Source: JAIBJN01 sp963775625 (GTDB lineage: Bacteria > Actinomycetota > Thermoleophilia > Gaiellales > Gaiellaceae). Taken from it: 64,000 nucleotides of DNA. The position numbers and the translations under genes are program-made. The stretch lies in contig CAVZJM010000014.1 in assembly GCA_963775625.1 (NCBI GenBank), forward strand, positions 225,858-289,857. The letters run 5' to 3'. Under the pieces are notes generated by a model. That model searched no databases and was not told the DNA's origin. It saw only the letters and a program-made list of their open reading frames with translations. Below, in pieces: positions 35,396 through 43,379 of the stretch (the first letter of the stretch is position 1; every line of letters begins with the position of its first letter).

Positions 35396-36046
35396 CTATT
35401 CCTCCTCTGTGGTCTGGTCGGCTGCTTCGTCAGCCGTGTCTTCGGATGTCTCTGCGGAGGCCTCCGGCGGAACCTCCTCAACTGCCTCTTCCTCGGCCTC
35501 CTCGGCCTCGGCGGGTGCCTCTTCGGGCTCGCCGAGCTGGTCGACGCGCGCGTCGAGGAGCCCGACGAAGTCCTGGAGCGGGGCGGAGAACAGCCCGACG
35601 ATCGCCGTCAGCGGGCCGACGATCGCGCCGAGCACCTGGCCCCGGAGCACGTCCGCGGGCGGCAGCGAGGCCAGCTCCACGACCTGGGCGGCCTCCAGGG
35701 GCGATCCCTGCAGGATCCCGCCCTTGATCGAGAGGACCTTCGTGCGCTTGGCCGTCTCGTCGAGCGCCTTCGCCACGCCGACCATGTCGCCGTCGCCGAC
35801 GAAGGCGATCGCGGTCGGCCCGTCGAGAAGCGCGGTCAGCATCCCTAGACCGGCCTCCTCGGCGGCCCGCTTCGTGAGCGTGTTCTTGACGACGGTGAAG
35901 CGCGCGCCGTGCTCGAGGATCTTCGTGCGCACGTCGTTCAGCTCGCTCACCGACAGGCCGCGGTAGTCGGCCAGGATGAGCGTGTCCGAGGCACGCAGCC
36001 TCTCGGCCAGGTCTGTGACGACCTGCTCCTTGTCCTTTCTCAGCAT
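35396..36046 (-). CDS. rplJ: Ribosomal protein uL10 with acidic C-terminal tail
   Basis: This stalk base protein is 216 aa. The core (ILADYRGLSVSELNDVRTKI, FTVVKNTLTKRAAEEAG) is followed after about residue 170 by a Glu/Ala-rich tail ending ADQTTEEE. GGAGGTGA lies 5 bases before the ATG. Its expression is probably controlled by the L10-type leader upstream. Confidence 0.97.
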   Translation of the reverse strand: MLRKDKEQVVTDLAERLRASDTLILADYRGLSVSELNDVRTKILEHGARFTVVKNTLTKRAAEEAGLGMLTALLDGPTAIAFVGDGDMVGVAKALDETAKRTKVLSIKGGILQGSPLEAAQVVELASLPPADVLRGQVLGAIVGPLTAIVGLFSAPLQDFVGLLDARVDQLGEPEEAPAEAEEAEEEAVEEVPPEASAETSEDTADEAADQTTEEE

Positions 36047-36059
36047 CGAATCACCTCCT

Positions 36060-36180
36060 CGAACGAGTCGTGCCCGCCTTCCGGGCGGGCACGAGCAGAG
36101 GCGAATCGTCTCGCTCGGGCCGCCTCGGCAGGTCTTACGCCCCGAAGGGCTGCCGGCTGTCTTCGGCGACGGGCGTGTTG
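36060..36180 (-). ncRNA. L10 leader (ribosomal protein autoregulatory mRNA leader)
   Basis: The 140-nt gap between rplA and rplJ contains on the minus strand CCGAAGACAGCCGGC, then GCCCTTCGGGGC, then AAGACCTGCCGAGGC. This matches the conserved bulged region of the L10 leader, where the L10-L12 complex binds to limit rplJL expression. A strong hairpin (stem TCGTGCCCGCC, 36068-36094) lies between this motif and the rplJ ribosome-binding site and may be the regulatory switch. Identified by eye from the known motif. Confidence 0.75.
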
Positions 36181-36186
36181 ACGAAC

Positions 36187-36918
36187 CTACGCGGTGACCT
36201 GCTCCTCCTCGAGCTCCGCCGCGATGTCCCGCGTCCTCGCAGGATCGACGTGGACGCCGGGGCCCATGGAGCTCGTGAGCGTGATCGAGTGGATGTAGCG
36301 GCCCTTGGCCGCTGCCGGCTTCGCCCGGACGATCTCCTCGACGACGGTCGCATAGTTCTCGAGCAGCGTGCGCTCGTCGAAGCTCTTGCGCCCGATCACG
36401 AGGTGCACGTTGGCGCCGCGGTCGGTCCGATACTCGAGCTTGCCGGCCTTCGCCTCGCGGACGGCCTTGCCGACCTCGAACGTGACCGTGCCGGTCTTCG
36501 GATTCGGCATCTTCCCGCGCGGCCCGAGGATGCGGCCGAGCTTCCCGACCGTGCCCATCATGTCCGGAGTGGCGACGGCGACGTCGAAGTCGTCGAAGCC
36601 CTCCTCGATCTGCGCGGCGAGATCCGCGGAGCCGACGACGTCGGCGCCCGCCTCCTCGGCCTCACGGGCCTTCTCGCCCTCGGCGAAGACCGCGATGCGA
36701 ACGTCCTTGCCCGTCCCGTGCGGCAGCATCAGCGTCCCGCGCAGCTGCTGGTCGGCGTGGCGGACGTTGAGCCCGAGGTTGAAGTGGGCCTCGACCGCCT
36801 CGTCGAACTTCGCAGCGGGGGCCTCCCGGACGAGCCGGACGGCCTCGAGCGGCGTGTAGGCGTGCTCGCGATCGATCTTCTCGCGGGCCGCCGCGTACCG
36901 CTTTCCGTGGCGGGCCAT
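36187..36918 (-). CDS. rplA: Ribosomal protein uL1
   Basis: This L1-stalk protein also represses its own operon in many bacteria; it is 243 aa. Landmarks are GTVGKLGRILGPRGKMPNPK and GTVTFEVGKAV. It overlaps rplK at the TAATG junction. Confidence 0.98.
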   Translation of the reverse strand: MARHGKRYAAAREKIDREHAYTPLEAVRLVREAPAAKFDEAVEAHFNLGLNVRHADQQLRGTLMLPHGTGKDVRIAVFAEGEKAREAEEAGADVVGSADLAAQIEEGFDDFDVAVATPDMMGTVGKLGRILGPRGKMPNPKTGTVTFEVGKAVREAKAGKLEYRTDRGANVHLVIGRKSFDERTLLENYATVVEEIVRAKPAAAKGRYIHSITLTSSMGPGVHVDPARTRDIAAELEEEQVTA

Positions 36919-37343
36919 TACCGAGCGACCTCCACGCCCATCGAGCGCGCGGTGCCCTCGATGATCCGCATCGCCTGCTCGACGTCGCGGGCGTTCAGGT
37001 CGACGAGCTTCGTCTCGGCGATCTGGCGCACCTGAGCCGAGGAGATCGTCCCGACCTTGTCGCGGTTGGGCTCGGAGGAGCCCTTGTCGAGCCGCAGCGC
37101 CTCCTTGATGAGGACGGCGGCGGGCGGCGTCTTCGTGATGAAGGTGAAGGAGCGGTCCTCGAAGACCGTGATCTCCACCGGCGTGATGCGCCCGTTCTCC
37201 TGTTGCGTCTGCGCGTTGAACGCCTTGCAGAACTCCATGATGTTGACCCCGTGCTGGCCGAGCGCAGGCCCGACTGGGGGCGCCGGGTTGGCCTGGCCGC
37301 CCGGGATCTGGAGCTTGATGAGGGTGAGGATTTTCTTCGCCAT
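36918..37343 (-). CDS. rplK: Ribosomal protein uL11
   Basis: This GTPase-centre protein is 141 aa, with the N-terminal QIPGGQANPAPPVGPALGQH and the C-terminal RNA-binding part QVRQIAETKLVDLNARDVEQ. It lies 8 bp after nusG. Confidence 0.98.
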   Translation of the reverse strand: MAKKILTLIKLQIPGGQANPAPPVGPALGQHGVNIMEFCKAFNAQTQQENGRITPVEITVFEDRSFTFITKTPPAAVLIKEALRLDKGSSEPNRDKVGTISSAQVRQIAETKLVDLNARDVEQAMRIIEGTARSMGVEVAR

Positions 37344-37351
37344 TTAGGTTC

Positions 37352-37882
37352 CTAGTCCATCTTCTTGACTTGATCGAAGCTCACCTCGACCGGGGTCTGG
37401 CGCTCGAAGATGTTCACGAGCACCTTGAGCTTCTGCTGATCGGCGTTGACGTCGATCACCTCGCCGTCGAAGTCGGAGAGCGACCCCGACGTGATCTTGA
37501 CGGTCTCGCCGAGGCCGAACTCCACGGCGGTCCGCGGCCGGTCGGCGGCGGCGCTCGCGGTGTGGAGGATGCGGTCGACCTCCGGCTGCGAGAGCGGCAC
37601 GGGCTTCGTGCCGGAGCCGACGAAGCCGGTGACGCCGGGCGTGTTCTTCACGACCGTCCAGGCCTCGTCGTTGAGATCCATGTTCACCAGCACGTAGCCG
37701 GGCAGGACGCGCTTCTCCGTCTGCACCTTCTGGCCGTCCTTCGTCTCCACCACCTGCTCGGTGGGCACGACAACGCGCCGGAAGCGCGCGGTCTGGCCCA
37801 TCGAGTCGATGCGGTGCTCGAGATTGGCCTTGACCTTGTTCTCATGGCCCGAGTAGGTGTTGACGACGTACCAGCGGAACAT
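37352..37882 (-). CDS. nusG: Transcription termination/antitermination factor NusG
   Basis: This RNA polymerase-binding factor is 176 aa. The NGN domain (WYVVNTYSGHENKVKANLEH, RVLPGYVLVNMDLNDEAW) is followed by a C-terminal KOW domain (GETVKITSGSLSDFDGEVID). It lies 4 bp after secE, the standard secE-nusG-rplK-rplA order. Confidence 0.98.
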   Translation of the reverse strand: MFRWYVVNTYSGHENKVKANLEHRIDSMGQTARFRRVVVPTEQVVETKDGQKVQTEKRVLPGYVLVNMDLNDEAWTVVKNTPGVTGFVGSGTKPVPLSQPEVDRILHTASAAADRPRTAVEFGLGETVKITSGSLSDFDGEVIDVNADQQKLKVLVNIFERQTPVEVSFDQVKKMD

Positions 37883-37886
37883 GGGC

Positions 37887-38201
37887 TCAGAGGTTGAGGA
37901 GGACGTCGCGGACGAACCGCTGGAAGACCCAGTCGGCTGCGAACAGGTACGCGCCGGTGATCGCGACGGCGATGATCACGACGATCGTCGCCGAGACCAG
38001 CTGCTGGCGGCCGGGCCAGTCGACCTTGCGCAGCTCTGCCCAGCACTCGCCGACGAACGCCCGGAAGCCGCCGCGCTTCTCCTTCTTCTGCCCGGTCTGG
38101 CTCTTCGGCTGGCCGGTCGGCTTGACCTGGCGGGAGCGCGAGCGCTCCGGCTGCGCCGGCGCCTGGTAGTCGCTGCGGCGGGTCTTCGACGAGCGCGCCA
38201 A
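37887..38201 (-). CDS. secE: Protein translocase subunit SecE
   Basis: This is a small translocon subunit that clamps SecY. From the TTG at 38201, which lies one base after the rpmG stop, it is 104 aa. A basic, Gln-rich N-terminus of about 45 residues precedes the amphipathic segment (ECWAELRKVDWPGRQQLVS) and a single membrane helix at the C-terminus. The open frame extends upstream over rpmG, but that part is out of the rpmG frame and not coding. Confidence 0.92.
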   Translation of the reverse strand: MARSSKTRRSDYQAPAQPERSRSRQVKPTGQPKSQTGQKKEKRGGFRAFVGECWAELRKVDWPGRQQLVSATIVVIIAVAITGAYLFAADWVFQRFVRDVLLNL

Positions 38202-38202
38202 G

Positions 38203-38364
38203 CTACCTGGTCTCCCGGTGCAGCGTGTGACGACTGCACCAGCGGCAGTACTTCCTCGCCTCGAAGCGGTCGGGCGTATTCCGCTTCGACTTCTGCGATT
38301 GGTAGTTGCGCCGCTTGCACTCCGTGCAGGCAAGCGTGATCGCTACTCGTACTCCGGTTGCCAT
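38203..38364 (-). CDS. rpmG: Ribosomal protein bL33 (zinc form)
   Basis: This is a 53-aa large-subunit protein read directly from the sequence, beginning MATGVRVAITLACTECKRRN. CxxC pairs at ACTEC and YCRWC make it the zinc-binding form. It lies between the tRNA gene and secE. Confidence 0.95.
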   Translation of the reverse strand: MATGVRVAITLACTECKRRNYQSQKSKRNTPDRFEARKYCRWCSRHTLHRETR

Positions 38365-38396
38365 CGTCCTTTGTCTCTCTGAGAGGGGTCTCCAGG

Positions 38397-38470
38397 TAGC
38401 GGCGGTAGGACTCGAACCTACGACACACGGATTATGATTCCGCTGCTCTAACCAGCTGAGCTACGCCGCC
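38397..38470 (-). tRNA. tRNA-Met (anticodon CAT)
   Basis: This 74-nt cloverleaf has a 7-bp acceptor stem (GGCGGCG with CGCCGCT, one G-U pair), D-arm GCTC/GAGC, anticodon stem GCGGA/TCCGT with loop ATCATAA, and T-arm GTAGG/CCTAC with loop TTCGAGT. CCA is not fully encoded. A CAT anticodon can also belong to lysidine-modified tRNA-Ile, but elongator Met is more likely; I could not test this. Confidence 0.93.
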
Positions 38471-38481
38471 CTGCGCGGCGG

Positions 38482-38487
38482 AGTGTA
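38482..38487 (-). promoter_or_regulatory. Candidate -10 box for the tRNA-Met/rpmG/secE/nusG unit
   Basis: TACACT on the minus strand lies 12 bases before the first base of the tRNA, the right distance for transcription to start just ahead of it. The -35 region is weak. Confidence 0.4.
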
Positions 38488-38505
38488 GCAAGGCAGCGGG
38501 TTTGC

Positions 38506-39885
38506 TCAGCCGGTCTGGACGAGCTCGATCCCTTCGCCGGCGAGCTCGGCGACCCCGCCGTCGACGACGTGGATGACGTCGTCGAGCCCGGCTCTCCGGA
38601 GGAGCGAGACGGCGATGGAGCTCCGGTTGCCGACCGAGCAGGCGACCGCGAGCGGCTTGCCGCCGTTTCGCAGGTCCTCCGGGATGCCGTCGCGGAGGTC
38701 GTGGTACGGAAGGTGGCGCGAGCCCTCGACGTGCCCCGCTTCCCACTCGTCCTGGTCGCGGACGTCGAGCAGGCTCACGTCCCCGCGCCGGAGCCGCGCC
38801 GCCAGCTCGGGCACGTCGATGGCGACCGTGGACTCGACCGGCAAGCCGGCCTCGCGCCAGGCTGCGACCCCGCCGGCCAGGAGCCCGGCGATCCGACGGA
38901 ACCCGACCGCCTCGAGCAGAAGCGCTAGGCGGCGGGCTTCGCCGTCCGTCTCGGCGGCGACCACGACCTCGCTCTCCGGGTCGACGACCCAGGCGGCCCG
39001 CGTTCCCACTGCGGCGCGCACCATCGTGACGTTGATCGAGCCGGGCACGTGACCGGCGTCGTACTCGAGCGTGTCGCGCCCGTCGACGAGCGTGGCGCCG
39101 GCCTCGAGCCGTGCGCGGACGGCCGCCGGCAGCAGGCCGTCGACCGGCGTCGCGTCCGTGAGCAGCGGGCCTCGGTTGAGCGCGACGATGCGCTGGAAGT
39201 TCGGCGGCTGGGGAGCGAGGCTGCTCGTGAGCGAGCGGACGAACGTCTTCTCGTCCGGGCTCGCAAGCAGGCGGTTGAAGCGGCGCTCGAACCCGATCGT
39301 CGTGCCAGGCTTCTCGCTCATGCCGGCGCCGCCGCAGAGGGAGCCGCCGATGTGCCCGGGCCACACCTCGGCGAAGTCTCCGAGCGCCAGCAGGCGCTTC
39401 AGCGACTCGTAGAGCCCGCGCGCGCCTTCCTCCTTGTCGACTGCGAGGTCGGGACGGGCGACGTCGCCGACGAAGAGCGAGTCACCGGTGACGACGAGCC
39501 ACGGCTCCTGTCCGCGGCTCTCGTCCGCCACGACGTAGGCCGTGTGCTCCGGCCGATGCCCGGGCGTGGCGAGGGCGGTGATCGAGATGTCGCCGACGAC
39601 GACTCTGTCCCCGTCTGCGAGCGGCTCGTGCGGGAATTCGACCCCTGCCGTCGCCGGAACGTGGATGGTCGCCCCGGTCGCCTGCGCCAGCCGGCCCTTG
39701 CCGGAGACGTGGTCGGCGTGGTTGTGCGTCTCGAGGACGTGGGTGATGGCGAAACCGTGCTCCTCCGCGAGCCGGAGGTAGTCCTCGACGTCCCACTTCG
39801 GGTCGATCACGGCCGCCTCGCCGCCGTCCGCGACGACGTAGGACGCACACCCGAGGTCCTCGTGCAGCACCTGCCGGAAGAACAT
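38506..39885 (-). CDS. Persulfide dioxygenase (ETHE1-like) fused to two rhodanese domains
   Basis: This probable sulfur-detoxifying enzyme is 459 aa. The N-terminal metallo-beta-lactamase domain (residues 1-240) has THNHADHVSGKG, with metal-site H54, H56, D58 and H59, and WPGHIGGSLCG. The first rhodanese-like domain (about 265-355) has no catalytic Cys and is probably structural. The second (about 365-455) has the active-site loop ACSVGNRSS. Single-chain dioxygenase-rhodaneses couple glutathione or bacillithiol persulfide oxidation to sulfur transfer; the thiol used here is unknown. The ATG at 39885 gives the standard N-terminus. Confidence 0.9.
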   Translation of the reverse strand: MFFRQVLHEDLGCASYVVADGGEAAVIDPKWDVEDYLRLAEEHGFAITHVLETHNHADHVSGKGRLAQATGATIHVPATAGVEFPHEPLADGDRVVVGDISITALATPGHRPEHTAYVVADESRGQEPWLVVTGDSLFVGDVARPDLAVDKEEGARGLYESLKRLLALGDFAEVWPGHIGGSLCGGAGMSEKPGTTIGFERRFNRLLASPDEKTFVRSLTSSLAPQPPNFQRIVALNRGPLLTDATPVDGLLPAAVRARLEAGATLVDGRDTLEYDAGHVPGSINVTMVRAAVGTRAAWVVDPESEVVVAAETDGEARRLALLLEAVGFRRIAGLLAGGVAAWREAGLPVESTVAIDVPELAARLRRGDVSLLDVRDQDEWEAGHVEGSRHLPYHDLRDGIPEDLRNGGKPLAVACSVGNRSSIAVSLLRRAGLDDVIHVVDGGVAELAGEGIELVQTG

Positions 39886-39943
39886 GCGACCCCGATGATA
39901 CGCGGGCCGGCCGAGGCTCAGAACCTCGTCTCGAGGCGGTTTT

Positions 39944-40630
39944 TCAGTCCCGGTTGCCCAGGTAGAGCAGAACGAAGTAGAGGAGCTGCGTGAGAGCGGC
40001 CAGCGCGCCGGCCACATATGTCAGCGCAGCCGCGTTCAACACCTTCTTGACCCCGCCCGTCTCCTGGGTCGTGGTCAACCCGATGTTCGCGAGCTGCACG
40101 GCCGCGCGCTTCGAAGCGTCGAACTCGACCGGCAGCGTCACGAACTGGAAGAGCACGGCAAGCGAGTAGAGGACGATCGCAACCAGCACGAGGCCGGCGG
40201 CGTTGAGAAGGAACCCGATGATCAGGAGCCACATCCAGATGCTCGACGAGAAGGCGACGGCCGGGAAGAGCGCCGAGCGGAAGCGGAAGAACGAGTAGGC
40301 CTCCTTGTGCTGGATCGCATGCCCTACCTCGTGAGCCGCGACAGCCGTGGCGCTGATCGACACCTCGTCGAAGACCGGGTGCGAGAGGTGCACCGAGCGC
40401 TTGCGCGGGTCGTAGTGATCCGAGAGCGGGCCCCCAGGCGAGACGTGCACGGGCACCTCGTTGAGGCCGTTGGCGTCGAGGACCGCGCGCGCGACCTGCG
40501 CTCCGGTCATCCCGTGCGAGACCGCGACGCGTGCCTGCTCGGCGAACGTCTTCTTCAGCCACCACTGCACCGCGAGCCCGATGAGCAGGGGCGGGATGAG
40601 GAAGGCGAAGTAGAGCCCCCAGCTACCCAT
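39944..40630 (-). CDS. YugP-type membrane zinc metallopeptidase
   Basis: This integral membrane protein is 228 aa. It carries a zinc-protease signature HEVGHAIQHKEAYSFFR, an N-terminal membrane helix (residues 4-23) and two or three hydrophobic segments after the motif. It matches the YugP-like family (neutral zinc metallopeptidase). Substrates are unknown. It lies 58 bp upstream of the dioxygenase gene in the same direction. Confidence 0.88.
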   Translation of the reverse strand: MGSWGLYFAFLIPPLLIGLAVQWWLKKTFAEQARVAVSHGMTGAQVARAVLDANGLNEVPVHVSPGGPLSDHYDPRKRSVHLSHPVFDEVSISATAVAAHEVGHAIQHKEAYSFFRFRSALFPAVAFSSSIWMWLLIIGFLLNAAGLVLVAIVLYSLAVLFQFVTLPVEFDASKRAAVQLANIGLTTTQETGGVKKVLNAAALTYVAGALAALTQLLYFVLLYLGNRD

Positions 40631-40694
40631 TGCCCGGATCGTAGCGTCAGGATGCGACGCTGGGGAGAGCGGCCTCGTTACCGTTCGGGTCGAG

Positions 40695-41354
40695 ATGACC
40701 GGCGCCGTCCTCTCCGTGAACGTCGCCCTGCCCCGCGAGATCGAGTGGCTGGGCCGCCGCGCGACGACGTCGATCTGGAAGGAGCCCGTGTCAGGGCGGG
40801 TGCAGGTCGGGCCCGTCAATCTCGCCGGCGACGAGCAGGCCGACCGCCGCTTCCACGGCGGGGCCGACAAGGCCGTCTACGCGTACGCGCGCGAGGACTA
40901 CGACTGGTGGAGCGAGGAGCTCGGCGTCGCGCTCGCAGACGGGACGTTCGGCGAGAACCTCACGCTCGCGGCGGTCGACGTCACGTCCGCGCTCGTCGGC
41001 GAGCGCTGGCAGGTGGGCTCGGCCGTGCTCGAGGTCACGGGCCCCAGGACGCCCTGCTGGAAGCTCGGAGCGCGCATGGAGAACGTCGAGTTTCCCGTCC
41101 ACTTCGCCGCCGCAGGCCGCCCGGGCGCGTACCTGCGGGTGCTGACCGAGGGCGCCCTCGAAGCGGGCGACGAGGTGAGGATCGTCCAAGGCCTGCGCAC
41201 GGGCTCACCGTGGGCGAGGTCGCCGAGATCTACCACGGCGACCGCGCCAAGTGCGCCGAGCTTCTGCGGGCGCCGGAGATCGGGGAGGAGTGGCGCGCGT
41301 GGGCCCAGGACCGGCTGGCCGGCGCGCGCTCAGTCCTCCCGGGCTAGCCTCTAG
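40695..41354 (+). CDS. MOSC-domain protein (YiiM-like), C-terminus frameshifted
   Basis: The MOSC domain is typical of sulfur carriers that handle molybdenum-cofactor sulfuration. It covers most of residues 1-165: RRFHGGADKAVYAYAREDYD, FGENLT, and GPRTPCWKLGARM with the conserved Cys. After VRIVQG the frame becomes Arg/Ser-rich nonsense. The expected YiiM C-terminus (AHGLTVGEVAEIYHGD, ending at 41347) continues in another frame, so one base is missing near 41188. This could be a true mutation or a sequence error. Confidence 0.85.
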   Translation: MTGAVLSVNVALPREIEWLGRRATTSIWKEPVSGRVQVGPVNLAGDEQADRRFHGGADKAVYAYAREDYDWWSEELGVALADGTFGENLTLAAVDVTSALVGERWQVGSAVLEVTGPRTPCWKLGARMENVEFPVHFAAAGRPGAYLRVLTEGALEAGDEVRIVQGLRTGSPWARSPRSTTATAPSAPSFCGRRRSGRSGARGPRTGWPARAQSSRASL

Positions 41355-42073
41355 TGCCTGCGGACGCGCCGGTACGCGAAGAGCGTCCCGATCACGGTCA
41401 GGACGAGGAGGAGCGCCTTCTTCCCCGCGAGCTTCGACTCTCCGCTCGCGCGCTCGCGCATGTTCACGGGGATCTCCTCGACGACGAGGCCCGCGTCGCG
41501 CAGGCGCAGAAGGCCCTCGACCTCCGGGGCGCCCGTCGCGTAGGGCTCGGCGAGGATCGGCATCGCCTGCGCGTTGACCGCGTACATGCCGCTGGTCGCG
41601 TCCGCGAAGGGGCGGCCGAGCACGTGGCCCATGCCCTTCCGCAGGAGCGAGGTGCCGACGACGCGCGCCGGGCTCGGCTGGTAGCGACCCGGCTCGTAGC
41701 CGTCGCCGGAGACGAAACGCGATCCGACCGCGACGTCGCACTCACCCGAGCGGACGCGCTCGAGCAGCCGGGCCAGCTCGACGACCGGATGCTGCCCGTC
41801 CGCGTCCACCCGCCCGCAGAACGCGTAGCCCTGCTCGGCCGCGTAGGCGTATCCGGCCGCGACGCCGTAGGGGAGGCCGCGGTTCTCCTCGAAGCCGACC
41901 ACCTCGGCCCCGCGCTCGCGCGCTACCCTCGCGGTCCCGTCCGTGGAGCCGTCGTCGACGACCAGCCGGTCGGCTTCCGGTAGCTGCTGCGCAACCTCGT
42001 CCAGGACGGCCGGTAGGTTCTTCTCCTCGTTCCACGCCGGGACGAAGACGAGGGTGTCCGACCGTTCTGCCAC
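41351..42073 (-). CDS. Family 2 glycosyltransferase
   Basis: This GT-A fold enzyme is 240 aa, similar to dolichol- or polyprenyl-phosphate sugar transferases. Motifs are VPAWNEEKNLP, VDDGSTDGTARV and the DxD-type GRVDADGQHP. The C-terminus has a hydrophobic segment (about residues 218-234) and a basic end, suggesting membrane association. The acceptor and sugar cannot be told from sequence. It is convergent with the MOSC gene. Confidence 0.88.
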   Translation of the reverse strand: MAERSDTLVFVPAWNEEKNLPAVLDEVAQQLPEADRLVVDDGSTDGTARVARERGAEVVGFEENRGLPYGVAAGYAYAAEQGYAFCGRVDADGQHPVVELARLLERVRSGECDVAVGSRFVSGDGYEPGRYQPSPARVVGTSLLRKGMGHVLGRPFADATSGMYAVNAQAMPILAEPYATGAPEVEGLLRLRDAGLVVEEIPVNMRERASGESKLAGKKALLLVLTVIGTLFAYRRVRRH

Positions 42074-42146
42074 GGCGCGAGCCTAGCGGGCCATCCGTGG
42101 CGGTTGCCAGAATCCGGCCGGAGACAAGCTGCGAAAGGAGCTCGGT

Positions 42147-42587
42147 ATGACCGACCCGCAAACACAGGCGACGCGCACGCGAATGGAAGCCGGGGGAACC
42201 GGGAGGACCGGCGGGAGCGGCTGGGCCCTCTTCGTCGGGATCCTGATCTTCATGGTCGGGGTCTTCAACATCATCTGGGGCCTCACGGCCCTCTTCGATG
42301 ACAAGACCCTGACGGTGACCGGGCAAAGTGTGATCGTGTGGGACATCACGGCGTGGGGCTGGATCCACCTGCTCCTCGGCATCGTGCTGGTTTGCACCGG
42401 CCTCGGGCTCTTCGCCGGCCAGGGATGGGCGCGCTGGACCGCGATCTTCTTCGTGATGGTGAATGCCTTCGGGCAGATCGCTTGGATACCGATCCATCCG
42501 CTCTGGTCGATCCTGATCATCACCCTCGACATGATCATCATCTATCAGCTGAGCACGAAGTACTACGACATGGCGTCGCCGTACTAG
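42147..42587 (+). CDS. Four-helix membrane protein, DUF7144-like
   Basis: This is a 146-aa protein with four predicted membrane helices after a 25-residue polar N-terminus (GWALFVGILIFMVGVFNIIW, then two central helices, then LWSILIITLDMIIIYQL). The pattern fits a small actinobacterial membrane family (DUF7144) of unknown role. It has its own divergent start from the glycosyltransferase gene and a GGAG-type site before the ATG. Confidence 0.8.
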   Translation: MTDPQTQATRTRMEAGGTGRTGGSGWALFVGILIFMVGVFNIIWGLTALFDDKTLTVTGQSVIVWDITAWGWIHLLLGIVLVCTGLGLFAGQGWARWTAIFFVMVNAFGQIAWIPIHPLWSILIITLDMIIIYQLSTKYYDMASPY

Positions 42588-42591
42588 GGAG

Positions 42592-43311
42592 CTAGGGGTG
42601 TAGCTCGAGCGTCTCGCCGTCCTCGGGGACCAGGGCGCCGGGGACGGCAGTGCGCACCTCGGCTCTCGTCTCGAGGCAGTGGTTGATCGCCTCGAGATGG
42701 ACGACGACGACGGTCGGCACCCGCTCGACCACTTCGCCGACCTGCTCCGCGGTCATGACGAGCGGCCCGCCGGTCAGGAAGCACGCGCCGCTGCCGTTGA
42801 CGACTGCGACGCGAGGCCGGTGCTGCTCGAGCGCCTCCTCGACGTGCGGGCACCAAACCGTGTCGCCCGCGATGTAGAGGCCGTCGAGGACGAAGCCGCT
42901 CACCGGGGCGAGATCGGCGATCGTGGCAGCGTCCGAGCCGTGACACCCTCCGGTTCGGGCGATCCTGAGGCCGTCCCAGACGAGCTCGTCGTCCACCGGT
43001 CGGGCATCCAGGCCGAGCCCGCGAAGGTGCCCCTCGTCCTCGGGCTGGCAGAAGACCGGCACCTCCCGCGGCACGAGGCGCGCGCCCGTCTCGTCGAAGT
43101 GATCCTCGTGGAGGTGGGTCACGATCACCGCGTCCAGGCCGGCCACGATCTCCTCGGCTGGCAGAGGCAGCGGGACGAGCGGGTTGGGGCGGGGATTCGC
43201 GGACTCCTCCGGCGGCCGCACGCCCGGTGGGTCGAGCATCGGGTCGACGAGGATGCGGCGGCCGCCCAGCTCGACGAGCAGCGTCGCGTGGCGGATCAGA
43301 GTCAGGCGCAC
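42592..43311 (-). CDS. Metallo-beta-lactamase-fold hydrolase (UlaG-like)
   Basis: This cytosolic hydrolase is 239 aa. Motifs are THLHEDHFDETG (HxHxDH), the Gly-Asp-Thr of YIAGDTVWCPHVEE, and a late His in VVVHLEAINH. I chose GTG at 43311 (VRLTLIRHATLLVELGG), the natural family start; there is no clear ribosome-binding site, and TTG at 43320 is an alternative. The substrate is unknown. It is immediately downstream of the terminator of the FAD oxidase gene. Confidence 0.85.
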   Translation of the reverse strand: MRLTLIRHATLLVELGGRRILVDPMLDPPGVRPPEESANPRPNPLVPLPLPAEEIVAGLDAVIVTHLHEDHFDETGARLVPREVPVFCQPEDEGHLRGLGLDARPVDDELVWDGLRIARTGGCHGSDAATIADLAPVSGFVLDGLYIAGDTVWCPHVEEALEQHRPRVAVVNGSGACFLTGGPLVMTAEQVGEVVERVPTVVVVHLEAINHCLETRAEVRTAVPGALVPEDGETLELHP

Positions 43312-43325
43312 GCGGGCAAGGTAGT

Positions 43326-43367
43326 AAAAAGGAGAGAGGCCCGCCGGGAGCAGCGGGCTTCTCTCTC
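43326..43367 (-). terminator. Rho-independent terminator of FAD oxidase gene
   Basis: On the minus strand, a stem of about 13 bp (GAGAGAAGCCCGC with GCGGGCCTCTCTC) is followed by five T residues (the aaaaa at 43326-43330). It lies just after the stop codon at 43380. Confidence 0.8.
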
Positions 43368-43379
43368 GCGGGGGCTGGG

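Noticed and set aside
36068..36094. The stable hairpin before rplJ as an intrinsic terminator
   Set aside because: No T-tract follows on the minus strand, and rplJ must be expressed through it.
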